A DNA stretch of 18,035 nt, taken from NCBI GenBank assembly GCA_040003205.1, contig JBDUDA010000031.1, positions 1 to 18,035 on the forward strand, written 5' to 3'. Position numbers and translations under genes: made by a program. Below are positions 1-7,601 of the stretch, piece by piece. Each line of letters begins with the position of its first letter. Position 1 is the stretch's first letter. Origin of the DNA: JALYIM01 sp040003205. GTDB taxonomy: Bacteria > Acidobacteriota > Terriglobia > Terriglobales > Acidobacteriaceae. The notes under the pieces are model-generated. The model made no database searches and was not told the origin of the DNA. It saw only the letters and a list, made by a program, of their open reading frames with translations.

Positions 1-10
1 CTGCGTTGAT

Positions 11-93
11 TTGGGAGACAAATTGCTTTTAAGGAGTTTCACAACTCTCCTCCGACTTGCGGCTTTACTGGTAGCCTTTTCGTCATTACGGCG
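11..93 (+). pseudogene. Signal-peptide segment of the GGDEF gene, out of frame with the main ORF
   Basis: Frame 2 from TTG 11 reads MGDKLLLRSFTTLLRLAALL and continues VAF, a good signal-peptide n- and h-region, before turning into arginine-rich nonsense. Frame 1, which encodes the cyclase, is open from position 10 and reads ITAFPAAGQ at 85-111, a good signal peptidase I c-region. Adding one T to the T4 run at 77-80 joins the two as VAFFVITAFPAAGQ, a textbook signal peptide leading straight into the OB-like sensor. Frame 2 is open to the window edge, so the true start may lie left of position 1. This is either a real inactivating frameshift or a homopolymer sequencing error. Confidence 0.6.
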
Positions 94-153
94 TTTCCGG
101 CGGCCGGGCAGCCCGGTGGGTCAGCCTGCTCTCATCTGCATCGCCTCACGCGC

Positions 154-2865
154 GTGCTTGACGTCCGCCAGCTTGATCCGGACGTTGCGCAATGTGCGTT
201 TCCAGTTAAAATTCGCGGCGTAGTCACCGCACTCTCAGGATGGAAAAACTCTTTTTTCTTGCAGGATGCCAGCGGGGCTGTATCCGTTGACCGTCTCGAC
301 CACGCTGAGGTACACAGCGGCCACGAAGTCATCGTGACCGGGGTGACCGGGCCGGGGTCGTTTGCGCCCATCGTGATCGCAAGCGCTGTAGAAATTGTGG
401 GACACAAAAAGCTGCCGCCGGCAAAGCAGATTGATCATGCTGTTCTGGCTTCGGGTGCGGCCGACAGCGAATGGGTCGAGGTACGAGGAATCGTTCAGGC
501 CGCCTCGATTGTTGAAAAGTGGGGCCGCCCTGTTCTCTTTTTAACCCTCAACTCGAACGGCATTTCGCTTACTGTTCATGTTCTGGATTTTCCGAAAGAT
601 GGATTCAATAAACTCGTAGATGCGAGCGTGCGCATTCAGGGCGTTGGCGGCGCCGTCATCAACGAAAAACGGCAACTCATGGGAGTTCGACTCTTCACTC
701 CCAGCCTTGCTTATGTCCGGGCCAGCCGTTTGCCTGCGAGCGATCCTTTTGCAGCGCCCGAGCTACAAGTTGCCCGCTTGTTCCAATTCGGAACCTACAA
801 ATATTTACCCCACAGAATAAAACTCCAGGCTACCGTCGCATATCGGGACGACACCAACGTTTTCTTGCAGTCAAAAGGTCAACCCCTCATTGCGCACAGC
901 TCGTTGAAAACTATTCCCGCGCCAGGTTCGCGCGTGGAGGTGGTTGGATTTGTGGTCCCGGGACAATATCCCGTTACCCTGGCTGAAGCCCTGTTCAGAA
1001 AAGTGGGGGACGATACTCTTCCGTTGCCGATCGCAGTCACAGCGGGCAACGTAATTCAGCATCGCGACGGCTTTGTCTTCGCTCCTTATACCGGCCTGCT
1101 GGTAAGTATTGATGGAGTCCTGCTGGAGAAAGTTCAGCAGAACTCGGCCCAAACCTGGCTATTGCGAGACGACCGACAAATCTTCCAGATTCAAATCAAC
1201 GATCCCGCTCAAGTCGAACGCTTTGCCTACATTCGTGAAGGCAGCCTGCTGAAAGTGACTGGAATCTGCACAACAGAAATCAACAACGAGAAAGAGCCCA
1301 GCTCTTTTGGCATCGAATTGGCTTCGGGTAGCGATATTTCAGTTCTCAAAACACCGTTTTGGAATGCACGCAAATCATTCCTCTTCACCACTCTTCTTGC
1401 GGTATTTTTCCTAGCCATCTGCTGGGCCCTGATGCAGACGCGCAAACTACTGCGTCTGATGAAGGAGGCCCAGGGAGTAAAAAGTGCGATTTCGACTTCG
1501 AAGCTTCAGCGCGGCGCGCGCCTGGCTGGTATGTTGTGCGCAACCTCAGCCTTAATCGTCCTTATCGGTGGCTGGGGATTTCACGTCAGCACGTTGCGAA
1601 CTCTGCTGCCCGGATATCCTCCGATGTACCCAAATGCAGCCCTGGGTCTTTTCTGCGCGGGTTGTGCCCTGGGAGTGAATCGGACGCGGTCACGTTACCA
1701 TTCCGCCTTCGTGTATCTATGCGCCCTGACCTCCGCCGTGGTCGGCATGCTAACTCTGGCGGAGTTTGTGTTTGGCGTTAACCTGCAAATTGACGAGGCG
1801 CTATTTAAAGACGTTACGGTTTCAGCCGTTTCGATGCATGGAAGAATGGCTCCAGCCACAGCCATCAGCCTGGCGTTCGCCGGCTTTTCTCTTTTGCTCA
1901 TCCACCGGAGGCATTGGACTGCTGGAAGTCAATTGCTGGCGTGCGCGACCGCCACCCTCTGTCTTCTGAACACCTTGGGGCACCTCTATGGGGTGCATGA
2001 AATTTTTGCTTTCGGATCGCACATAGGCATGGCTGTTCCCACGATCCTGTCCTTTTTTCTTTTGTGCGCGGGAATTCTACTAGCAGAACCTGATAACGGG
2101 ATCGTAAAGGTGATCACCACCGACGCGCCCGGCGGCATTATGGCCCGTTGGTTACTTCCCTCATCCGTAATAGTTTGCGTTCTGCTGAGTTGGCTGCGCT
2201 GGTATGCGCAATTCAAGCTTCGTTACTTTGACACTACTGTCGGGTTGGCTCTGTTTGCATGCTCGAACATAGTGGTTTTTGTATTTTTACTCTGGACGTG
2301 CGCCAGCCTGCTGAACCGCTCGGATGCTGCCCGTGAGCGCATGAGGCAGGCAGCGAATCACGATATTTTGACTACGCTTTTCAATCGCAAGGGAATCATG
2401 GACCTGCTGGAGCGCGAGCTGTTTCGTTGCAGCCGCGAGAGAATGCCCACCAGCATCATCATGGCGGACGCGGACCATTTTAAAGCCGTGAATGACACAC
2501 TCGGTCACTCCGCTGGAGATGAGGTTCTGAAAGAAATTGCATTGCGGTTAAAGAGCGGACTGCGCGAATACGACCGTGTCGGAAGAATTGGGGGCGAAGA
2601 GTTTTTATTGGTGCTGCCAGGCTGCGATCTAGGGGGAGCGCTACTTCGCGCAGATCAGCTTCGCCAACTGGTTAGCAAAACTCCTATTCAATTGCCCGGC
2701 GGCCAGCACCCTGTGACGATTAGTCTGGGTGTCGCCTCCTCTCTAAAAGGCGAGACGACGCTGTCGGCGACCCTGATCATGCAGGCAGACGAGGCGCTCT
2801 ATCAGGCCAAAAATTTGGGACGCAACCGGGTGCAATCGTTCGCGGCGGCAGCGGGAAGCGCATAG
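154..2865 (+). CDS. Membrane-bound GGDEF diguanylate cyclase with a large extracytoplasmic sensor region
   Basis: Predicted to make c-di-GMP from two GTP at the inner membrane. Read from GTG 154 it has 903 residues. Residues 1-400 look like tandem OB-fold-like beta modules, starting with a segment around 'FPVKIRGVVTAL', as in extracytoplasmic sensor regions of acidobacterial kinases and cyclases. A membrane helix follows at about 408-428, then a multi-helix membrane region (about 456-700, including 'LLPGYPPMYPNAALGL'), then the GGDEF domain (about 735-895). The active-site loop GGEEF is intact at 813-817, and an RxxD inhibitory site (REYD, 804-807) sits exactly five residues before it, so product inhibition is expected. 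No EAL domain is present. GTG 154 leaves no signal peptide, although the next 400 residues should lie outside the membrane; the real start is probably upstream in another frame (see 11-93). It converges on the receiver gene. Function is fairly sure; the start is not. Confidence 0.88.
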   Translation: MLDVRQLDPDVAQCAFPVKIRGVVTALSGWKNSFFLQDASGAVSVDRLDHAEVHSGHEVIVTGVTGPGSFAPIVIASAVEIVGHKKLPPAKQIDHAVLASGAADSEWVEVRGIVQAASIVEKWGRPVLFLTLNSNGISLTVHVLDFPKDGFNKLVDASVRIQGVGGAVINEKRQLMGVRLFTPSLAYVRASRLPASDPFAAPELQVARLFQFGTYKYLPHRIKLQATVAYRDDTNVFLQSKGQPLIAHSSLKTIPAPGSRVEVVGFVVPGQYPVTLAEALFRKVGDDTLPLPIAVTAGNVIQHRDGFVFAPYTGLLVSIDGVLLEKVQQNSAQTWLLRDDRQIFQIQINDPAQVERFAYIREGSLLKVTGICTTEINNEKEPSSFGIELASGSDISVLKTPFWNARKSFLFTTLLAVFFLAICWALMQTRKLLRLMKEAQGVKSAISTSKLQRGARLAGMLCATSALIVLIGGWGFHVSTLRTLLPGYPPMYPNAALGLFCAGCALGVNRTRSRYHSAFVYLCALTSAVVGMLTLAEFVFGVNLQIDEALFKDVTVSAVSMHGRMAPATAISLAFAGFSLLLIHRRHWTAGSQLLACATATLCLLNTLGHLYGVHEIFAFGSHIGMAVPTILSFFLLCAGILLAEPDNGIVKVITTDAPGGIMARWLLPSSVIVCVLLSWLRWYAQFKLRYFDTTVGLALFACSNIVVFVFLLWTCASLLNRSDAARERMRQAANHDILTTLFNRKGIMDLLERELFRCSRERMPTSIIMADADHFKAVNDTLGHSAGDEVLKEIALRLKSGLREYDRVGRIGGEEFLLVLPGCDLGGALLRADQLRQLVSKTPIQLPGGQHPVTISLGVASSLKGETTLSATLIMQADEALYQAKNLGRNRVQSFAAAAGSA

Positions 2866-2925
2866 GTGAATGTAAGAGGGCCAAAATTTAAATCGGGTTT
2901 ATTCTAGAAAGGATGGGATTTCCAT

Positions 2926-4854
2926 TCAGTCTTTCTTGAAATCCTTGCCCATTTTTCGGGCGATTTCTTCCATCAGCTTCGGCTTCAATTCGGCGAGCAT
3001 GGTGTCCACGATGCTGGAAATTTCTGAGGAGTGATCATCGGAAGCCTGCCCCGCTGCCTCGGCTGCGTCCGCTCTTGTTTCAATACTATCGGTAGAGTGA
3101 TCTTCGCTGCGCAGGTCTTTGAATCCGGACAGGGCAACGATTGGCGCTTCGCTTTCCGATCTTGCCGGTGATATTGCAGAGGCTTGAGCTTCGTGCGCGC
3201 TGGAGCGCTCAACAATGTTCGACGTGAGATTCGTTCCCACGATTGAGTCGCGTATCTTCTTCCAGTTCTCCCAGGCAGACGCCATACCTTGCGCACTGGC
3301 CGCATCTTCGCCTCGTGCCTCGCTTCGGTTGTCGCTTAAATGCTCGTCGCTTAGATGTTCGTCTCGATCTTCAATTCGACCTTCGATTCGACCTGCGCCT
3401 TGATTCTGGGTTCGTGATTCGCTCGGAATGTGCGCCGCAGCTCCAGCTGAGGCTACTGCCGCGAAAGCGTCTTCATGATTTTCAGATACCGCAAAAGCAG
3501 ACGAATCGTCTGCGATGCTTCCAATCGCGGAAATTGCTTCAGAAGATTCTGAGAAATTTTGCGCGGCGGGCGTTTCTATCTCCGCAGGACCGTCGCTGCT
3601 TAATGCCGGATTCGCGAACATTGGTGTTTGGGCTTCCACGGCAGGTTCGGTATCGCTAACTGCGCTTGCAGATTCGGATTCCTCAGCGGCCCCTTCTGCA
3701 ATCCTGCTTCGCTCTCCTTCAATGGCGGTGGAAACGGCCTGCGCCTTTTCCATCTCGCTTGCCAACAGCACGGCGGATTCTTCCTGCGATAACGGAATGG
3801 ATTCTGCAATCCAACGTGGTCCGGTCAAGTTAGCTGAAGCCTCCGGAAGCTTCTCGTCTTCCGAGGACGTTGGGATGAGCGACGCCAATGCTGCCACGAC
3901 TTCGTTTTCGCGATCGGCGCGATTGATCTCGAAAACCGATTTTTCGCCAGTCTCCAGTTGGGTAGCGGCGGACGCGAAAGTCACAGCTGGTTCGTCACTG
4001 TCTTTCGAGGATGCGGCAGATTCGGTCTCTTCCGTCGCGGGTAGGGTGGAAATTGATTCCACGGTTACTTCGGTAGCGGGTTGCGCCACATCTTCTGCTA
4101 CTGAAGCGGCCCATGGAAAGTCATCCGGGGTGGGTTCAGCTGCTGTCGATACATCGAATGTTTTCGGCTCAGCGTCCTTCTGCTCGCTGATTGCATCCTC
4201 TGACGCCGCGCGCTTAGATTCGGCCCGGTCAATCTTGCGAAAACCGATGTCCCGGAAGCCGGTATCTTGCGTGTCTTCAGTCTCTGCTTTGTGCGATTCC
4301 GCTTGTCGGTCCGGAGCTAGCTTCGATTTGTTGCCGTTGTATTTGCTTGTTTCGTTCTTCGAGCGCGACTCTGACGTGATCGCGTTGTCATCAACTGCCG
4401 CAGTGCCTACGGCTTTAGTGGTGCTGGATTTTTTCTCAGACGCCGACTTGCTCGATCGGCCCCTCAAAAGCTCCCGCGGAGGCACAATTTTGTCTTCAAG
4501 TTTGGCAATGGCGGCCAGCAGTTCGTTGGTTTCGAACGGCTTGATCATGTGAGCGTCAGCTCTGACCCTGCGAGCTTCTTCGGCTTTGAAGGGCTCCATT
4601 TTGCCGACGGTGATCAACACCGGAATGGACGCAGTCTCGGGCGCGTCTTTTATGCGGACGCACACTTCCAACCCCCCGTATCCCGGCATGTAAACGTCAA
4701 GAATGACGACATCAGGCTTGAATTCCGCGATTTTCTTGAGGGCGGCGGAGCCGTTGTTGACGGTAATTACGTCATAACCGGCATCGCCAAGAATGCGCCG
4801 GCCCATGTTTTGAGCTGTCACACTGTCGTCAGCGAGCAGTATTTTCCGCGCCAA
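2926..4854 (-). CDS. Response regulator: N-terminal receiver domain plus a long disordered acidic region
   Basis: The protein has 642 residues. The receiver domain spans about 1-123 with a complete phosphorylation site: acidic pair D9/D10, phosphoacceptor D53 in 'VVILDVYMPG', T82 and K105 in 'MIKPFE'. Residues about 130-605 are Ala/Ser/Glu/Asp-rich, have no recognisable fold, and are presumably disordered. The last 35 residues form a predicted amphipathic helix around 'IVDTMLAELKPKLMEEIARK', which looks like the only other conserved element and a likely partner-binding site. There is no DNA-binding or enzymatic output domain. The start is TTG 4854, chosen because AGAGGA (4861-4866) lies six bases upstream and the receiver domain begins immediately. 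It lies 186 bp after bamD on the same strand. No histidine kinase is present, so the partner is unknown. The receiver call is sure; the output is unknown. Confidence 0.88.
   Translation of the reverse strand: MARKILLADDSVTAQNMGRRILGDAGYDVITVNNGSAALKKIAEFKPDVVILDVYMPGYGGLEVCVRIKDAPETASIPVLITVGKMEPFKAEEARRVRADAHMIKPFETNELLAAIAKLEDKIVPPRELLRGRSSKSASEKKSSTTKAVGTAAVDDNAITSESRSKNETSKYNGNKSKLAPDRQAESHKAETEDTQDTGFRDIGFRKIDRAESKRAASEDAISEQKDAEPKTFDVSTAAEPTPDDFPWAASVAEDVAQPATEVTVESISTLPATEETESAASSKDSDEPAVTFASAATQLETGEKSVFEINRADRENEVVAALASLIPTSSEDEKLPEASANLTGPRWIAESIPLSQEESAVLLASEMEKAQAVSTAIEGERSRIAEGAAEESESASAVSDTEPAVEAQTPMFANPALSSDGPAEIETPAAQNFSESSEAISAIGSIADDSSAFAVSENHEDAFAAVASAGAAAHIPSESRTQNQGAGRIEGRIEDRDEHLSDEHLSDNRSEARGEDAASAQGMASAWENWKKIRDSIVGTNLTSNIVERSSAHEAQASAISPARSESEAPIVALSGFKDLRSEDHSTDSIETRADAAEAAGQASDDHSSEISSIVDTMLAELKPKLMEEIARKMGKDFKKD
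3331..3392. repeat. Short tandem repeats inside the receiver gene's disordered region
   Basis: Two direct 15-nt units, 3331-3345 and 3346-3360, differ at two bases and encode repeated DEHLS on the minus strand. Nearby, two 12-nt units at 3369-3380 and 3381-3392 differ at one base and encode the repeated RIE segment. They suggest growth of the disordered linker by replication slippage. Confidence 0.7.
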
Positions 4855-4980
4855 AGTCGGTCCTCTGTCAGTCGGGGATAGCGCGAACTTAAATGGTGGA
4901 GGGAGCTAAGTCAATGAATATACGACGTTAAGGGGTTACGAGGGGACAGTACCCATTGGCTAATGTGACGATGGACGGGT

Positions 4981-5036
4981 AGGGAGGTTTCGACTTCCCT
5001 TCGGCGCTACGCGACTCCGTCCGCTCAACATGACGA
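4981..5036 (+). repeat. Degenerate copy (D) of the TTCGACT...GCTCAgcATGACA interspersed repeat
   Basis: The stretch has TTCGACTT near its left end and GCTCAACATGACGA at its right end, resembling the ends of the better copies at 7422-7483 and 9929-9990, but the middle is diverged. Its left part, 4981-5000, can fold into an 8-bp stem (AGGGAGGT / ACTTCCCT, one G-U pair) closed by a TTCG tetraloop. It lies between bamD and the receiver gene. No T-run follows the hairpin on either strand, so it is not a classical intrinsic terminator. Confidence 0.5.
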
Positions 5037-5040
5037 TGCA

Positions 5041-6558
5041 TTAAAAGGGAACGACCTTGTGAATTCCCTTCTTTTTTTTGTGCTTGCTTGATGAAATGGT
5101 GGAGTCATCCGCGGTATCTTCGTCGGTTTTGCTGGCATCCGCCTTGCCGTCGCTTGCTACCGCATTGCCGGCCGAATCTGGGGTGGGCGCTCCCTGCTGA
5201 ATTTCGTTGACCTGTGCGGGAGGCGGAGCTGCAGCCTGACCGTCGCCGGCTACGTTTGGTTTCAACTCGTTCGCATCCGGAGGCGCCACGTTTGGCTTTA
5301 ACTCGTTCGGATCAGGCTGCGAGTTTGCCGAATTGGCTGAAGGGTCGGGTGCGCCTGCGACGGCGTTTGGGACCGAATTATCGACGGGGACATTATTGAC
5401 GGTGGGTCCGCTGTCGAGCGGAGAATCTGTCCGCGGCGCTGCCTGCGTGGGCGGTGGGCTTCCACTCTTCACTGTCTCAACCGATGCGGACTCACCGCCG
5501 CCTGTCGAAACTCCCAGCGCCGCCTTCGTCGCCTGCTGCACTACCTCGGTCGCACTTACCGCTTTAGGGTCAACCAAGGTAGGCTCGCCGACTCTCGCGG
5601 CGGGGGCCACGTCCGGGTGCTTATCGAAGGTCTTCATCACCTTGGTTACGGTGCTGGCCTGAAGGCGGCTGTTCTCCTCTGCCTTATTCTGCGCAACCGC
5701 AGCCTTAGTAGCGCGCGGCACTTTCTGATGCAAGTCTTGCAGGCGGGTCCTGGCATCATCGGCGCGACCCATTACTGGATAGCGAGTGAGGATTCGCGAG
5801 TAGGCTTGCGTGGCCCCGTTGGCGAACTCCTGAATCATTCTCGCTTTTTGCACTTCGTTCATGGGACGGGCACGCAACATCGTGATCTCGCCTTCGTAAG
5901 CCTGCCCAAGCAAATACAAAGATTCGTCGGCCTGGCTGTAAAGCGGATACTGGTCGGCAAGGGTTTTGAGGCGCGCGATAGCAGCTGGATAAGATTGCCG
6001 ATAGAAATAAAACTTTCCTACGCGGAACTGCCGCTCCGCAATGACTTCCTGGACTTGCAGCAAATGTTTTTTAGCTTCCGGAACCAATTTGCTGTCCGGC
6101 CACTGCATGATGAGCTGGCGGTATTCTTCCTCGGCGCGCATGGCATGGGTATAGTCGCGGTCCGGCTTTTCCATCTCGCGGTAATGAATATTGGCGATTT
6201 TGAGTTGCGCCTCGGCGGCCTCAGGCATGTTCGGGAAAAACGTAATGAAATCTTTGTATTCGATTTCCGCCTGCGTGAAGTTGGTGGATCCGCCCTCGGC
6301 GTACCACGAATCGGCTACCGCTAATTTGGCGCGGGCAATGTATTCGGAATCCGGATAAGTGTTGATTAGAGTTTGCAGTGTAATGCGGGCGACGTCGAAG
6401 CGATTGTGCTTAAGAGCATCCATGGCGCGATCAAACAGCACTTTGTCGGGCTGCTTGGAATCAACGTTAGCCAGCGGATTATTGACCTTCTTGTTGGTGC
6501 AAGCGGTGGTAACAGCGAGCACACCAACAAGGACGAGCACCGGGATACGACGTAACAT
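5041..6558 (-). CDS. bamD: Outer membrane assembly lipoprotein BamD (TPR) with a long C-terminal tail
   Basis: BamD is the periplasmic TPR lipoprotein of the BAM complex, which folds beta-barrel proteins into the outer membrane. Read from ATG 6558 it has 505 residues, a lipoprotein signal MLRRIPVLVLVGVLAVTTAC with acylated Cys20, and TPR-like helical repeats over about 38-275. The family segment 'DRDYTHAMRAEEEYRQLI' is clear at 133-150. I rejected a 78-residue upstream extension in the same frame because it overlaps rpe and lacks signal character, and because AAGAGG (6564-6569) sits just before ATG 6558. Residues about 285-505 form a Pro/Ala/Asn/Asp-rich tail ending in a Lys/His cluster ('SKHKKKKGIHKVVPF'); E. 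coli BamD, about 245 residues, has no such tail. It is 79 bp downstream of rpe and probably co-transcribed with it. Confidence 0.9.
   Translation of the reverse strand: MLRRIPVLVLVGVLAVTTACTNKKVNNPLANVDSKQPDKVLFDRAMDALKHNRFDVARITLQTLINTYPDSEYIARAKLAVADSWYAEGGSTNFTQAEIEYKDFITFFPNMPEAAEAQLKIANIHYREMEKPDRDYTHAMRAEEEYRQLIMQWPDSKLVPEAKKHLLQVQEVIAERQFRVGKFYFYRQSYPAAIARLKTLADQYPLYSQADESLYLLGQAYEGEITMLRARPMNEVQKARMIQEFANGATQAYSRILTRYPVMGRADDARTRLQDLHQKVPRATKAAVAQNKAEENSRLQASTVTKVMKTFDKHPDVAPAARVGEPTLVDPKAVSATEVVQQATKAALGVSTGGGESASVETVKSGSPPPTQAAPRTDSPLDSGPTVNNVPVDNSVPNAVAGAPDPSANSANSQPDPNELKPNVAPPDANELKPNVAGDGQAAAPPPAQVNEIQQGAPTPDSAGNAVASDGKADASKTDEDTADDSTISSSKHKKKKGIHKVVPF
5252..5312. repeat. Two-unit direct repeat (36-nt period) in the bamD tail
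   Basis: The 25-nt segments at 5252-5276 and 5288-5312 differ at three bases. On the minus strand each encodes NELKPNVA, so the tail carries this octapeptide twice, twelve residues apart. This fits repeat-driven expansion of the disordered tail. Confidence 0.75.
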
Positions 6559-6637
6559 GGCTACCTCTTGGATAATTTTCGGCCGATTGAACACTCGCGA
6601 TTGGTTAGTCGCGGGAAGAAGACCGTTTTGACAGAAC

Positions 6638-7312
6638 TTACACCTTCTGTAGTGTGGCCTCCACGGCCGTTTGCAACAATTTCTTGGCGTTAGTAGTTGG
6701 ATCGCCTTGACCGAACACCGCGTTGCCCGCCACCAATATTTCTGCGCCCGCGCGTACCACCTGGGCAACGGTTTCCAGCGCGATGCCGCCATCCACTTCG
6801 ATCCGGTAATTCAAGTGACGCTGGCTGCGGATTTCCGCTAAATGGCTTATTTTACGGACCGCCCCGGGGATAAACTGCTGCCCTCCAAAGCCCGGGTTGA
6901 CCGACATGACCAGCACGTAATCGACGATATCGAGCACTTCGCTAAGACTCTCTACCGGAGTTGCAGGATTGACTACGACTCCCGCCAGCAGATCGTGGCT
7001 TTTGATCAAATGGAGCGTGCGATTCAGGTGCCGGCAGGCTTCCTGATGTACGGAAATCCAATCGGCGCCGGCATCGGCAAATTCCGGAATAAATTGATCC
7101 GGATTCTCGATCATCAGATGGCAGTCGAGCGGCAACCTGGTCGCCTTGCGCAGAGACTTTACCAGCGGCGGGCCGACTGTGAGGTTGGGAACGAAATGCC
7201 CGTCCATGACATCCACATGGATGACGGTTCCGCCGCCTGCGGCAGCGTCTTTCACCTGCTCCGAAAGACGCGCGAAGTCGGCCGCAAGTATCGAGGGTGC
7301 CAGTTCAATCAA
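6638..7312 (-). CDS. rpe: Ribulose-phosphate 3-epimerase
   Basis: Interconverts D-ribulose 5-phosphate and D-xylulose 5-phosphate in the cytosolic pentose phosphate pathway. The TIM-barrel signatures are complete: 'LAPSILAADF', 'HVDVMDGHFVPN', 'CHLMIENP', 'MSVNPGFGGQ' and 'IEVDGGI'. They carry the usual metal ligands and the two catalytic aspartates (VDVMDG and EVDGG). I place the start at TTG 7312, which gives 224 residues beginning IELAPSILAADF as in the family. A TTG at 7360 would add 16 residues. A -10-like TAGAAT (7362-7367, minus strand), if used, would put the transcription start near 7355 and exclude the longer form. Neither start has a good Shine-Dalgarno. bamD follows 79 bp downstream. 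Function is very sure; the start is uncertain. Confidence 0.95.
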   Translation of the reverse strand: MIELAPSILAADFARLSEQVKDAAAGGGTVIHVDVMDGHFVPNLTVGPPLVKSLRKATRLPLDCHLMIENPDQFIPEFADAGADWISVHQEACRHLNRTLHLIKSHDLLAGVVVNPATPVESLSEVLDIVDYVLVMSVNPGFGGQQFIPGAVRKISHLAEIRSQRHLNYRIEVDGGIALETVAQVVRAGAEILVAGNAVFGQGDPTTNAKKLLQTAVEATLQKV

Positions 7313-7421
7313 ATTGCGACTCGTGTGGTCCTGGATGTGGCGCAAGCTACTGATTAGCAAAATTCTACCATGTGGAAAGGGCCCCCGCGTAGAAGTCTAG
7401 AAGGGCGCAGCGACGGCTGAT

Positions 7422-7483
7422 AGGGATGCTTCGACTCCGATTGAGCTTCGCTGCGCGAACCTCCTTCTGCGCTCAGCATGACA
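7422..7483 (+). repeat. 62-nt interspersed palindromic repeat, copy A
   Basis: This sequence matches the reverse complement of 9929-9990 along all 62 positions with seven mismatches and no gaps. It starts AGGGATGCTTCGACT and ends GCGCTCAGCATGACA. Its centre folds: GAGCTTCGC (7443-7451) pairs with GCGAACCTC (7455-7463) with one mismatch around a 3-base loop. It sits in the divergent region between rpe and the EamA gene and has no coding potential. Dispersed hairpin-forming copies in intergenic DNA resemble REP or MITE-type elements. Confidence 0.8.
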
Positions 7484-7531
7484 CTAGCGGGAGAGTTGTC
7501 ATTGTTGGCTTGTTCGAACTGCGTGCAACGT

Positions 7532-7560
7532 TGGGACTTTACTTTATGGTCCCACGTGGG
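7532..7560. promoter_or_regulatory. Nested palindromes upstream of the EamA gene
   Basis: TGGGAC (7532-7537) and GTCCCA (7549-7554) form a 6-bp inverted repeat around an AT-rich 11-base centre. Overlapping it, CCCACGTGGG (7551-7560) is a perfect 10-base palindrome ending 41 bases before ATG 7602. The position suits an operator or 5' UTR hairpin for the permease/ATPase pair, but no known regulator site is recognised. Confidence 0.3.
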
Positions 7561-7601
7561 CAGAGAAGCAGCGGGGCGCTCCGTGCTACTCTCGAAAACC
7601 G

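Noticed and set aside
3515..4552. Plus-strand 345-codon open frame opposite the receiver gene
   Set aside because: It is Ser/Ala-rich, mirrors the low-complexity acidic region codon for codon on the other strand, and lacks domain character; the minus-strand frame has a receiver domain and a ribosome binding site.
5617..6324. Plus-strand 235-codon open frame inside bamD
   Set aside because: Antisense shadow of the conserved TPR region; no ribosome binding site or recognisable domain.
6559..6792. 78-residue N-terminal extension of BamD
   Set aside because: It overlaps the 3' end of rpe, is Arg/Trp-rich without family resemblance, and would bury the lipoprotein signal that begins at ATG 6558.
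7353..7371. ATG at 7371 as a start for rpe
   Set aside because: It is out of frame with rpe and meets a stop after five codons.
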